Made by a program: the position numbers and the translations under genes | The notes under the pieces: model-generated | What the model saw: the letters and a program-made list of their open reading frames with translations, nothing else | Databases searched by the model: none | What the model was told of the DNA's origin: nothing | Shown: piece after piece, positions 14,160 through 19,523 of the stretch | Numbering within the stretch: position 1 is the first letter of the stretch | How the letters are laid out: every line of letters begins with the position of its first letter | Assembly (NCBI GenBank): GCA_958354085.1 | Contig: CATWUX010000025.1 | Location: forward strand, 1-21,434 | Source: an uncultured Oscillospiraceae bacterium | GTDB taxonomy: Bacteria > Bacillota > Clostridia > Oscillospirales > Acutalibacteraceae | Direction: 5' to 3' | DNA length: 21,434 nt

Positions 14160-15044
14160 TTATGCTCGAAGAAGATTGTCCAAAGGACTGTATTTCACAT
14201 AAGTAGATTGCATTTTCCCGGGTGTAAAATGGACATATCTCTTAACCATTTCCAACGAAGTATGACCGAGTATCTGCTGCAAGGTATAGAGATCACCGCC
14301 ATTTTCCAAATACCGGGTTGCAAAAGTATGGCGAAGAAGATGAGCGCGCAGCCGAGGAATGTCTGCTTTGTCTTTTAACCGCCGAAACATCATGCGCAAA
14401 GTATCATCCGTAACCGGGGTAAGATCACTCTGGATGAAAACAGACCGTGTTTGTGTGCAAGAAGGGCGCCGGGAAAGATAACGCTGGAGCAAACGCCGGG
14501 TTTGATACCCGAGCGGAACAATGCGCTGTTTGTTGCCCTTGCCATCCACAATAGCATAACCTTCGGGAATGTGTAGGCGGTCAACGGTTAAAGTAGTAAC
14601 CTCATTCAGGCGCAGACCGCTATCCAGCATAAGGGAACATATACAGCAATTCCGAAGCTGTAAGGAACTGCGAAGATTAAAGCAATCCAGCAGCCGCTTC
14701 ACCTCACTGTCAGTTAGCACATCAACGGTTTTGCGCTGAGCTTTTGGAAGTCGAAAACGTTCCGGGAGATTGTCGGAAGTAAACTGCTCTTGAAAACACC
14801 AAGTAAGAAAAGCACGGACAGCCCGAAAATAAGTCTGAACCGTGGTAGAGGTCAAAGGTTGCCCAGAAAGGTGCATATAATAGCCTTTAAGGGTGGTTTG
14901 AGTAATTTCCGATATTGGAACGTCCTCACCGGCATAACGAGCAAACAAACCCAAACAAAGGGAATAATAGCGTATAGTCTTGGAAGTGTTACCTCGAATG
15001 TGCTGCTCGATCAAAAAATCATTAATCGCTGCTTGAAGTGTCAT
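14160..15044 (-). CDS. Tyrosine recombinase / integrase of the tRNA-Thr element
   Basis: A 294-residue site-specific recombinase, presumably responsible for integration and excision at the 48-bp tRNA-Thr repeats. The N-terminal SAM-like core-binding domain (about 1-85) is followed by the catalytic domain with the full set: R145 (in SGLRLNEV), K169 or K172 (in GKGNK), H235-x-x-R238 (HLLRHTF), H261 (LGHTS) and nucleophile Y270 (KRYVHF). The short XerC/D-like length without an AP2 domain is typical for small integrative elements. Its stop codon lies 55 bp from attL, the usual place for an integrase. It starts 22 bp inside the end of the Rep gene, with AGGAAG 10 nt upstream, so it is translationally coupled to rep and expressed from the same leftward promoter. 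Confidence 0.95.
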   Translation of the reverse strand: MTLQAAINDFLIEQHIRGNTSKTIRYYSLCLGLFARYAGEDVPISEITQTTLKGYYMHLSGQPLTSTTVQTYFRAVRAFLTWCFQEQFTSDNLPERFRLPKAQRKTVDVLTDSEVKRLLDCFNLRSSLQLRNCCICSLMLDSGLRLNEVTTLTVDRLHIPEGYAIVDGKGNKQRIVPLGYQTRRLLQRYLSRRPSCTQTRSVFIQSDLTPVTDDTLRMMFRRLKDKADIPRLRAHLLRHTFATRYLENGGDLYTLQQILGHTSLEMVKRYVHFTPGKMQSTYVKYSPLDNLLRA

Positions 15045-15882
15045 TGTTCTGAATCTTCCTTTCTTTGTCCGACAAGATCATAGCCTCAAGATCACTTTGT
15101 AAGATCGATCCGTCAAACCAATTTACCTGACAATAATCGTTCTCAAAATCAGGAGAAAGACCATCTGCAACAAATGTGCCACGCTTAACAGTGGAAGCTC
15201 TGGCAAGGCCTTTGGATGCATAGTACATATGCGCTCCAAGATCGGAAACGGAACGAGCAAGATCTTTAGTTATGTACTTTGTCACATAACTGGCAGCGCG
15301 TTCAAGAGATTGAACCGGCTCAATGACCACCCAACCAAACTTAGCAGCATACTCCGGCCAGTTGTAGACTGCCTCACCTTTCAGGAGCTTGTTCCGTATA
15401 TAATACGGAAGTTTCATGTCCAATGTAAACAGCTCCAGAAGATCTAAAGGCAAGCCCATAAGAAAACCATGCATATGCCATGCGCCATCAAGATGTTGCT
15501 CGGGAATAAACAAAAACTTGATATGAATACCATGCTTCTTGTTAAGGTCACGTATCCACTGAGACAAGGCTTTGTTAAACGCATTAAGCTGATACCGATC
15601 AAACTTGGTCTTGTCAAGCAACAGAGTAACAAAAAAATCGAACTGATTGCAAAGTACCAACTCACGGACGGTCGATCTTGCGCGAATGATATTGTTAGAA
15701 AGCTTCTCATCATTAACTGTGCATTTTTCAACATAGCTACCCACTGAAAGTTCAATACCTTTCGTACGAACGCACTTACAGCGTGAAAGCTTAAAAGCGC
15801 GACCATCATAGCTTTTCAGAATAGCGACATTGTACTGATATGGCGGAACTTTAAGGCTTTGCAAATGAGCAGACAAGGTCAT
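15022..15882 (-). CDS. HUH-type rolling-circle replication initiator (Rep)
   Basis: A 286-residue Rep-like endonuclease expected to nick one strand at the element's origin and stay covalently joined through tyrosine. Motif 1-like FDFFVTLLLD lies at 81-90. The metal-binding HUH motif is H136-M137-H138 (in GAWHMHGFL). The catalytic tyrosine motif is Y199-x-x-K202-Y203-x-x-K206 (YVTKYITK), a pattern I associate with Reps of small phages, plasmids and integrated elements. No helicase domain is present, so host helicase would be needed. ATG 15882 is chosen for AAAGGAG 8 nt upstream; an in-frame ATG at 15966 overlapping the preceding stop would add 28 residues. Cysteines near 35-37 are of unknown meaning. 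A relaxase role cannot be excluded. Confidence 0.85.
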   Translation of the reverse strand: MTLSAHLQSLKVPPYQYNVAILKSYDGRAFKLSRCKCVRTKGIELSVGSYVEKCTVNDEKLSNNIIRARSTVRELVLCNQFDFFVTLLLDKTKFDRYQLNAFNKALSQWIRDLNKKHGIHIKFLFIPEQHLDGAWHMHGFLMGLPLDLLELFTLDMKLPYYIRNKLLKGEAVYNWPEYAAKFGWVVIEPVQSLERAASYVTKYITKDLARSVSDLGAHMYYASKGLARASTVKRGTFVADGLSPDFENDYCQVNWFDGSILQSDLEAMILSDKERKIQNNDTSSSD

Positions 15883-15962
15883 TTTTCTCACTCCTTTCTC
15901 AGAATTCCCCGATTTATGATATATTGTCAAGTAATAGCCACAACCAAAATTGAGATGATCTA

Positions 15963-16172
15963 TCAAGCCTGATCGACAAGATCAGAAAGGGCATTGATAT
16001 GCTCTGACAGAGTACGAAAAAGCAGATCACGGGCAGCCGATATATCTGAATCGCCATAGTCAGCAAGACTATGAGCAGCGTCTTCACTATCTAGCAGCCA
16101 GAGAAGAAACATATCTGCTTTAAGATCAGTAACAAGAAGATCAAACGAGTTAGAAAAATCCAAATTATTCAT
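15963..16172 (-). CDS. Small acidic protein of the element, function unknown
   Basis: First gene of the element's leftward operon; 69 residues, strongly acidic, with a leucine-rich helical middle (about 17-32, including FLLWLL) and no cysteine or recognisable DNA-binding motif. ATG 16172 is preferred because GGGGGTG lies about 8 nt upstream; the in-frame ATG at 16187 has no ribosome binding site. Its acidity argues against a typical basic excisionase. Copy-control, Rep partner or anti-repressor roles are all possible and none can be shown here. It lies 31 bp downstream of a clear promoter whose -35 overlaps an inverted repeat, so it is likely controlled by the divergent XRE regulator. Confidence 0.7.
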   Translation of the reverse strand: MNNLDFSNSFDLLVTDLKADMFLLWLLDSEDAAHSLADYGDSDISAARDLLFRTLSEHINALSDLVDQA

Positions 16173-16202
16173 GATATACACCCCCATATAATCGACAAGA
16201 TA

Positions 16203-16231
16203 ATGATACTATTAGATCACATTGATGTCAA
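16203..16231 (-). promoter_or_regulatory. Leftward promoter of the small ORF-rep-int operon
   Basis: On the minus strand TTGACA (16231-16226), a 17-bp spacer and TATCAT (16208-16203). Good SigA-type match. The -35 is buried in the operator-like palindrome. Confidence 0.75.
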
Positions 16232-16242
16232 TGCTTATGTGA
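16217..16242. promoter_or_regulatory. Operator-like nested inverted repeats
   Basis: CATTGA-TG-TCAATG (16220-16233) is a perfect inverted repeat covering the -35 of the leftward promoter. It is overlapped by a wider pair, TCACAT (16217-16222) and ATGTGA (16237-16242). This fits a dimeric repressor site, most simply for the divergently encoded XRE protein. Confidence 0.55.
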
Positions 16243-16293
16243 CTGATTTTTCAAGTTAAAAAGACGCAACAGATGCAAATAACTCCGTCTATC

Positions 16294-16322
16294 TTGTTTT
16301 TTCTACCGTTTTTGGCTAGAAT
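16294..16322 (+). promoter_or_regulatory. Promoter of the XRE regulator gene
   Basis: TTGTTT (16294-16299), a 17-bp spacer and TAGAAT (16317-16322), 20 bp before the start codon. Confidence 0.65.
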
Positions 16323-16342
16323 TATGTGCGGGAGGTGTCACG

Positions 16343-16672
16343 ATGAGTACACTAGGAGACAATCTGCAAAAATGCCGCCTTGCAATGGATTTATCACAAG
16401 CCGAAGTAGCGACAAAGATAAACAAGGCGCGAGAAACCTACTCCCGCTATGAAACCGGAACATTAAAGCCCGACATTGACACTCTAATTGAACTAGCTGA
16501 CCTATACCACGTTCAGCTGGACTGGTTAACCGGACGTGTCACCACGACCGAAAGCAAGATGTTGTCATACTTCCCCGGCTATGCTGCCGGGGCTGCACTC
16601 GGAGAAACAATTAACAGGAAACGGGCTTCAAAACGCAGCAAGAAAAACACGGGCTGCGAGGAAGAGCAATAA
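16343..16672 (+). CDS. XRE-family (Cro/CI-like) transcriptional regulator of the element
   Basis: A 109-residue DNA-binding protein. The N-terminal helix-turn-helix domain (about 4-62) has the typical Cro/CI layout: LGDNLQKCRLAMDLSQAEVA, then a recognition helix region around KARETYSRYETG, and the closing LIELADLYHVQLDWLTGR. The C-terminal tail (about 75-109) has a Gly/Ala stretch and a very basic segment (NRKRASKRSKK) with no peptidase or sensor domain, so SOS-type self-cleavage is not expected. The start has GGAGG 7 nt upstream. The gene is read away from rep and int across a shared 170-bp control region, the usual arrangement for a repressor that keeps an integrated element quiet. Confidence 0.92.
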   Translation: MSTLGDNLQKCRLAMDLSQAEVATKINKARETYSRYETGTLKPDIDTLIELADLYHVQLDWLTGRVTTTESKMLSYFPGYAAGAALGETINRKRASKRSKKNTGCEEEQ

Positions 16673-16782
16673 AACACAAAGATACGCCTAAAGAACACCG
16701 CGGGAAAGGGCGCTAACGCGCAAGGATACGCCTGCGGGCGTAATTGAAAAAGGGGATACCGGCGCGCGATCGCGCCGAGGGA

Positions 16783-16876
16783 TTGCCAATATGTGCAATG
16801 TAACGGTTACCCCGCAATAAATGACAGGTGCAAAAAACATGCTGCCACGCTCTAACCGCTACTATTTGCCAATATG
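16783..16876 (+). repeat. 11-bp direct repeats TTGCCAATATG
   Basis: Identical copies at 16783-16793 and 16866-16876, 83 bp apart. The second overlaps the left arm of the 9-bp hairpin. They are candidate Rep binding sites. Confidence 0.5.
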
Positions 16877-17010
16877 CCGCCGGGAGACGGCGGCATGACT
16901 TAGTAGAGGTCGCGCACTGCGGTGCGCATTAGAATCCTGCGGATAGCAGGAAAACACCGAGCAGAACCGCGCAAGAAAAGCGCCTGTAAAAAGCCCCGAA
17001 AAAAGCAAAA

Positions 17011-17032
17011 CCCCGGAGCAGTTGCTCCGGGG
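17011..17032 (-). terminator. Leftward terminator or origin hairpin
   Basis: CCCCGGAGC (17011-17019) pairs with GCTCCGGGG (17024-17032) around a 4-nt loop. On the minus strand it is followed by TTTTGCTTTTTT, so it would stop leftward transcripts entering from attR. Confidence 0.65.
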
Positions 17033-17043
17033 ATAAAACGACC

Positions 17044-17072
17044 TTGAAAGTTTGCTTTTAATATGCTACAAT
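17044..17072 (+). promoter_or_regulatory. Outward-facing promoter near the right end of the element
   Basis: TTGAAA (17044-17049), a 17-bp spacer and TACAAT (17067-17072) with extended TGC before it. It points through attR toward the host DNA. No gene follows before the terminator at 17187-17217, so a short RNA of about 140 nt containing the tRNA 3' half is predicted. Confidence 0.6.
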
Positions 17073-17137
17073 TGTTGGGTAATCAACCTGAACAAGACAA
17101 TAAAAATAAGTCTACGGGAGACATTGCGCGACATTCA

Positions 17138-17185
17138 TGATTTGTAATCAGCAGGTCGGGGGTTCGAATCCGTCCACCAGCTCCA
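17138..17185. repeat. attR: right 48-bp direct repeat (tRNA-Thr 3' half)
   Basis: Exact copy of 14058-14105 without the 5' half of a tRNA before it, so it is not a working tRNA gene. It marks the right boundary of the integrated element and the original position of the tRNA 3' end. Confidence 0.95.
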
Positions 17186-17186
17186 C

Positions 17187-17229
17187 ACCTGCGGTGAGCA
17201 TGTCGCGCACCGCAGGTTTTTCTTTTTTT
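17187..17229 (+). terminator. Probable native tRNA-Thr terminator, now beyond attR
   Basis: ACCTGCGGTG (17187-17196) pairs with CACCGCAGGT (17208-17217), followed by TTTTCTTTTTTT. It starts 2 bp after the CCA end in attR, where the tRNA terminator would sit before integration. Confidence 0.85.
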
Positions 17230-17237
17230 ATAGTGAA

Positions 17238-17264
17238 ATGCCCGCGGCCAAGCGGCATCTTTTT
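17238..17264 (+). terminator. Second hairpin-T-run behind attR
   Basis: ATGCC-CGC pairs with GCGGCAT with one bulged base (17238-17258), then CTTTTTC. Possibly a back-up terminator in tandem with the one before it. Confidence 0.45.
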
Positions 17265-17286
17265 CGCTACCTCTTGACATGTATGC

Positions 17287-17318
17287 AAAAGGAGAGCCGT
17301 GAAGGCTCTCCTTTTTTT
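17287..17318 (+). terminator. Strong hairpin terminator or attenuator before the MarR gene
   Basis: AAAAGGAGAGCC (17287-17298) pairs with GGCTCTCCTTTT (17304-17315) around GTGAA, followed by Ts. A TTGACA (17274-17279) precedes it but has no clear -10. It lies only 30 bp upstream of the MarR start codon. Confidence 0.75.
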
Positions 17319-17347
17319 CTACAATACGGAAAGGCGGTGTCTGCAAA

Positions 17348-17830
17348 ATGCGAAAAGATCCCCATATGGAGCTGCTTAATACGCTGCTGGTCGAGACTTT
17401 CAATGAGATTTTGAAGGTGGAAGAGCAGTCGCTGCGTCTGGCTACGCAAGGCACTGTTACCGTTACGGAAATCCACACGCTGGATGCTATCGGCGCGGAA
17501 GAGCCCCGCACGATCACGGAGCTGGCAGCAGCGACCATGGTGACGGTCAGTACGATGACCATCGCCGTCAATCGGCTGGCCGCCAAAGGATTGGTCGAGC
17601 GGGTACGGGATACCGAGGATCGCCGTATTGTCCGCGTGCGGCTGACGCATCCGGGCGAGGTGCTGGTGCGGGCGCACCAACGGTTTCACCGCCGCATGAC
17701 GGCGCAGGTTGCGGAACAGCTGTCGCCGGAGGAGCTGGAGGTTTTGGCGGGCGCCATGAACCGACTGCGTGATTTTTTTAAGAACGAAAACAAGCAGGCC
17801 GGCCTGAACACAGATTTTACGCCGGAATAA
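17348..17830 (+). CDS. MarR-family transcriptional regulator
   Basis: A 160-residue winged helix-turn-helix protein of the MarR family, expected to act as a dimeric DNA-binding repressor that senses a small ligand. N-terminal dimerisation helices (about 1-35) are followed by the wHTH (about 38-105): the recognition region VSTMTIAVNRLAAKGLVER, then the wing with D-x-R signature (RDTEDRRIVRVRLT). C-terminal helices complete the dimer interface. No cysteine is placed as in OhrR sensors. A TACAAT at 17320-17325 could be its -10, but no good -35 is present. No likely target operon adjoins it, so the regulated genes are unknown. Terminator at 17842-17868. Confidence 0.92.
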   Translation: MRKDPHMELLNTLLVETFNEILKVEEQSLRLATQGTVTVTEIHTLDAIGAEEPRTITELAAATMVTVSTMTIAVNRLAAKGLVERVRDTEDRRIVRVRLTHPGEVLVRAHQRFHRRMTAQVAEQLSPEELEVLAGAMNRLRDFFKNENKQAGLNTDFTPE

Positions 17831-17841
17831 ACCGTTCCTGC

Positions 17842-17868
17842 AAGCCGAGTCGCCGCTCGGCTTTTTTC
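17842..17868 (+). terminator. Terminator of the MarR gene
   Basis: AAGCCGAG (17842-17849) pairs with CTCGGCTT (17856-17863) around a 6-nt loop, followed by a T-run. Confidence 0.85.
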
Positions 17869-17965
17869 TTTTCAGCCCAAAATATTTTAAACGATGGAAA
17901 ACCGAAGGGTACTTTTTGGTGTATATAGAAGTATAACACGTGTTGCGGAGCGGGGAGGGAAGGGT

Positions 17966-18475
17966 ATGTCGGCTCATGTGGAGCAATATATCCGTCAGTA
18001 CGGAGCGGATGTTTGGCGGCTGTGTCAGTGCCTCTGTGTGCAACGGTTGGATGCGGAGGATTTGTACCAGGAAACATTTGCGCGCGCGTTTTCACGGTAT
18101 GAAACTTTTGATGAAGAGCGGGATTTTCGAAAATGGGTGTTTGCAATTTGCTATAACACCTACAAAAATATGCGGCGCAGCTTTTCCCGGCAGGGGCAGA
18201 CAGCGGAGTTTTCCTCCGACGAGGAAAAGGAACGCGTTATCGATCAGCTGTCGCAGCCATATGTCGATCATGACGTGTTTCTGGATGTGCAGAACGCGGT
18301 GGAGGCGCTGCCGCAGTCACTGAAAGCGGTCGTAGTGTTTTTCTATTTTGAGGATTTGAGTGTCCGGGACATCAGCCAAATTTTGAATATTCCGGAGCAG
18401 ACCGTGAAGAACCGCCTGTTTCAGGCACGGAAAAAATTGAAAGTGAGGTTGGCGACCTATGAACAAGCCTTCTGA
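17966..18475 (+). CDS. ECF-type RNA polymerase sigma factor
   Basis: A 169-residue extracytoplasmic-function sigma-70 family protein. Region 2 spans about 10-75, with the conserved DAEDLYQETFARAF and the -10 recognition helix around FRKWVFAICYNTYKN. Region 4 spans about 108-160, with LPQSLKAVVVFFYFEDLS and the helix-turn-helix ISQILNIPEQTVKNRLFQARKKL. ATG 17966 is chosen because GGGAGG sits 7 nt upstream; the in-frame ATG at 17894 would add a non-conserved 24-residue tail. It overlaps the next gene by 17 bp, so the two are translationally coupled, the standard arrangement for a sigma factor and its controlling membrane protein. The promoter is not clearly visible; autoregulation is common for ECF factors. 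Confidence 0.93.
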   Translation: MSAHVEQYIRQYGADVWRLCQCLCVQRLDAEDLYQETFARAFSRYETFDEERDFRKWVFAICYNTYKNMRRSFSRQGQTAEFSSDEEKERVIDQLSQPYVDHDVFLDVQNAVEALPQSLKAVVVFFYFEDLSVRDISQILNIPEQTVKNRLFQARKKLKVRLATYEQAF

Positions 18476-19487
18476 GCCTTTTGACAAGCGCGACGAGCCG
18501 GCACGGCAGGAGGACACAGCGCTGGATGCCGTATTGCGCGCCTATTTTCGTTCGAAAAATGCGCCGATCCCGACTTATTCGGAAAACTGCCCGCCGCGGC
18601 GCTTCGGCCGGTGGACGCCGGTGCGCACCTTGGCGGCAGCGGCGGCGGTACTGCTGGTGATATCCACGGGTGCGGTGGTGCTGACCGCGCGCTTTATCCA
18701 GAATCAGCCGACGGCGGTCACGCCCGGCGGGTCCGCTTCGCCTGATGTCACATCTGCGCAAACGACGACAGACGGCACCGCGCCGGAAGGCTCTTCCACA
18801 CGCCCGGAATCACCGGAGCCACCGGTCTCGTTGGAGGAGTTTGTGCAGACCTTGCCTTTGTACAGTCAATTAACAGTCGGCGTGGATACGGTGCGTCCGA
18901 TTGTGACACAAATGCTGCTGTCTCAGCCGGTTTTGGTGATTCCGAGCGATTATTTTCGGCGGGAAACCGATCCGAATATTAGAGTGGAGACCGTGAATAT
19001 TGATATGCAAAATATGACACGGCAGCAGTATGAGGCTCTGGGCGAATTGCTGATAGCGGCAACATTTGCCGACAAAGTGTTGAACAATTATGCGTCTCCG
19101 GAAAATTTGTCCCAATTGCAGCTGTGTGATGTGCGCGATTCTTGTTATGCGCTGGTCGATGCACTGGAAAAGGGACAAAACTTTCAGCTGGTGGTGGACG
19201 GGCAGGAATGCAATACGATTAACATTCGCTTAGATTTGTATAGTCGACTAGACACATGGGCGGAAACCTATTGTCCGGTTGATGAAAAACGGCGATTTGA
19301 AGAAGATCACGAAATTATCTCCAGATGCTATATTATGGAGCTTAAAAACGAAGCGCAGCCGTATCTTGATCAGCTTGACGCCGTCAAAGCCGCTGCCGAG
19401 GCAGGCGAAATATCCTATAACGAGGCATATGACCAAATTTGGAGCATTTGGAATGCTTATGTTATGGCGAAAAACGCAGCCTATTAA
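18459..19487 (+). CDS. Single-pass membrane protein, probable ECF anti-sigma/sensor partner
   Basis: A 342-residue protein starting inside the sigma factor gene. It has a cytosolic N-terminus (about 1-53, charged), one transmembrane helix (about 56-79) and a Thr/Ser/Pro-rich extracytoplasmic linker (about 82-125). An exported domain (about 126-342) of mixed alpha/beta character follows that I do not recognise. The overlap with the sigma gene and the topology point to an anti-sigma factor or signal sensor. However, the N-terminal part has no zinc-binding HxxxCxxC motif, and the family is not one I can name. The exported domain could sense an envelope signal. It ends at a 17-bp bidirectional terminator shared with nrdJ. 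Confidence 0.8.
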   Translation: MNKPSEPFDKRDEPARQEDTALDAVLRAYFRSKNAPIPTYSENCPPRRFGRWTPVRTLAAAAAVLLVISTGAVVLTARFIQNQPTAVTPGGSASPDVTSAQTTTDGTAPEGSSTRPESPEPPVSLEEFVQTLPLYSQLTVGVDTVRPIVTQMLLSQPVLVIPSDYFRRETDPNIRVETVNIDMQNMTRQQYEALGELLIAATFADKVLNNYASPENLSQLQLCDVRDSCYALVDALEKGQNFQLVVDGQECNTINIRLDLYSRLDTWAETYCPVDEKRRFEEDHEIISRCYIMELKNEAQPYLDQLDAVKAAAEAGEISYNEAYDQIWSIWNAYVMAKNAAY

Positions 19488-19523
19488 AGAAGAAACGCCC
19501 GACATGGTCGGGCGTTTCTTCTT
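19487..19523. terminator. Bidirectional terminator between convergent genes
   Basis: Perfect 17-bp stem (19487-19503 with 19507-19523) and a 3-nt loop. It overlaps the stop codons of both converging genes and has an A-rich 5' and T-rich 3' arm. Confidence 0.9.

Larger units (their letters stand above)
14058..17137. mobile_element. 3,080-bp integrated rolling-circle element in tRNA-Thr
   Basis: The segment from attL to the base before attR would excise as a 3,080-bp circle containing one 48-bp attP. In order it holds a terminator, a tyrosine recombinase (-), a HUH replication initiator (-), a 69-residue acidic protein (-), an operator/promoter region, an XRE regulator (+), and about 460 bp of hairpin-rich DNA with a rightward promoter. 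The coding part is visibly more AT-rich than the host genes on both sides. There is no relaxase/coupling pair, capsid, lysis, toxin or resistance gene. It therefore looks like an integrative replicon reduced to integration, replication and control, comparable in logic to integrative plasmids or phage satellites, which would need a helper for spread (inference). Confidence 0.92.
16673..17137. other. Hairpin-rich non-coding region, candidate replication origin of the element
   Basis: No gene in this 465-bp stretch. It carries a series of inverted repeats: CGGCGCG/CGCGCCG (16760-16777), GTAAC/GTTAC (16800-16810), a 9-bp stem ATGCCGCCG/CGGCGGCAT (16874-16896), GCGCAC/GTGCGC (16912-16927), TCCTGC/GCAGGA (16935-16951) and a 9-bp terminator-like stem (17011-17032). 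Direct repeats are GATACGCCT (16681 and 16725) and TTGCCAATATG (16783 and 16866). Dense hairpins next to a Rep-encoding module are typical of double- and single-strand origins of rolling-circle replicons. I cannot point to the nick site. Confidence 0.6.

Noticed and set aside
15022..15882. Rep as an IS200/IS605-type transposase or mobilisation relaxase
   Set aside because: The Y-x-x-K-Y motif after HUH and the neighbouring integrase, regulator and tRNA repeats fit a replication initiator better; no transposon end hairpins or accessory TnpB are seen. A relaxase-like side activity cannot be fully excluded.
16673..17040. A CRISPR array
   Set aside because: Repeats are few, unequal in spacing and of different types, and no cas genes are present.
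17138..17185. A second tRNA-Thr gene
   Set aside because: Only the 3' half is present. No D arm or 5' acceptor strand precedes it, and it is the right attachment repeat of the element.
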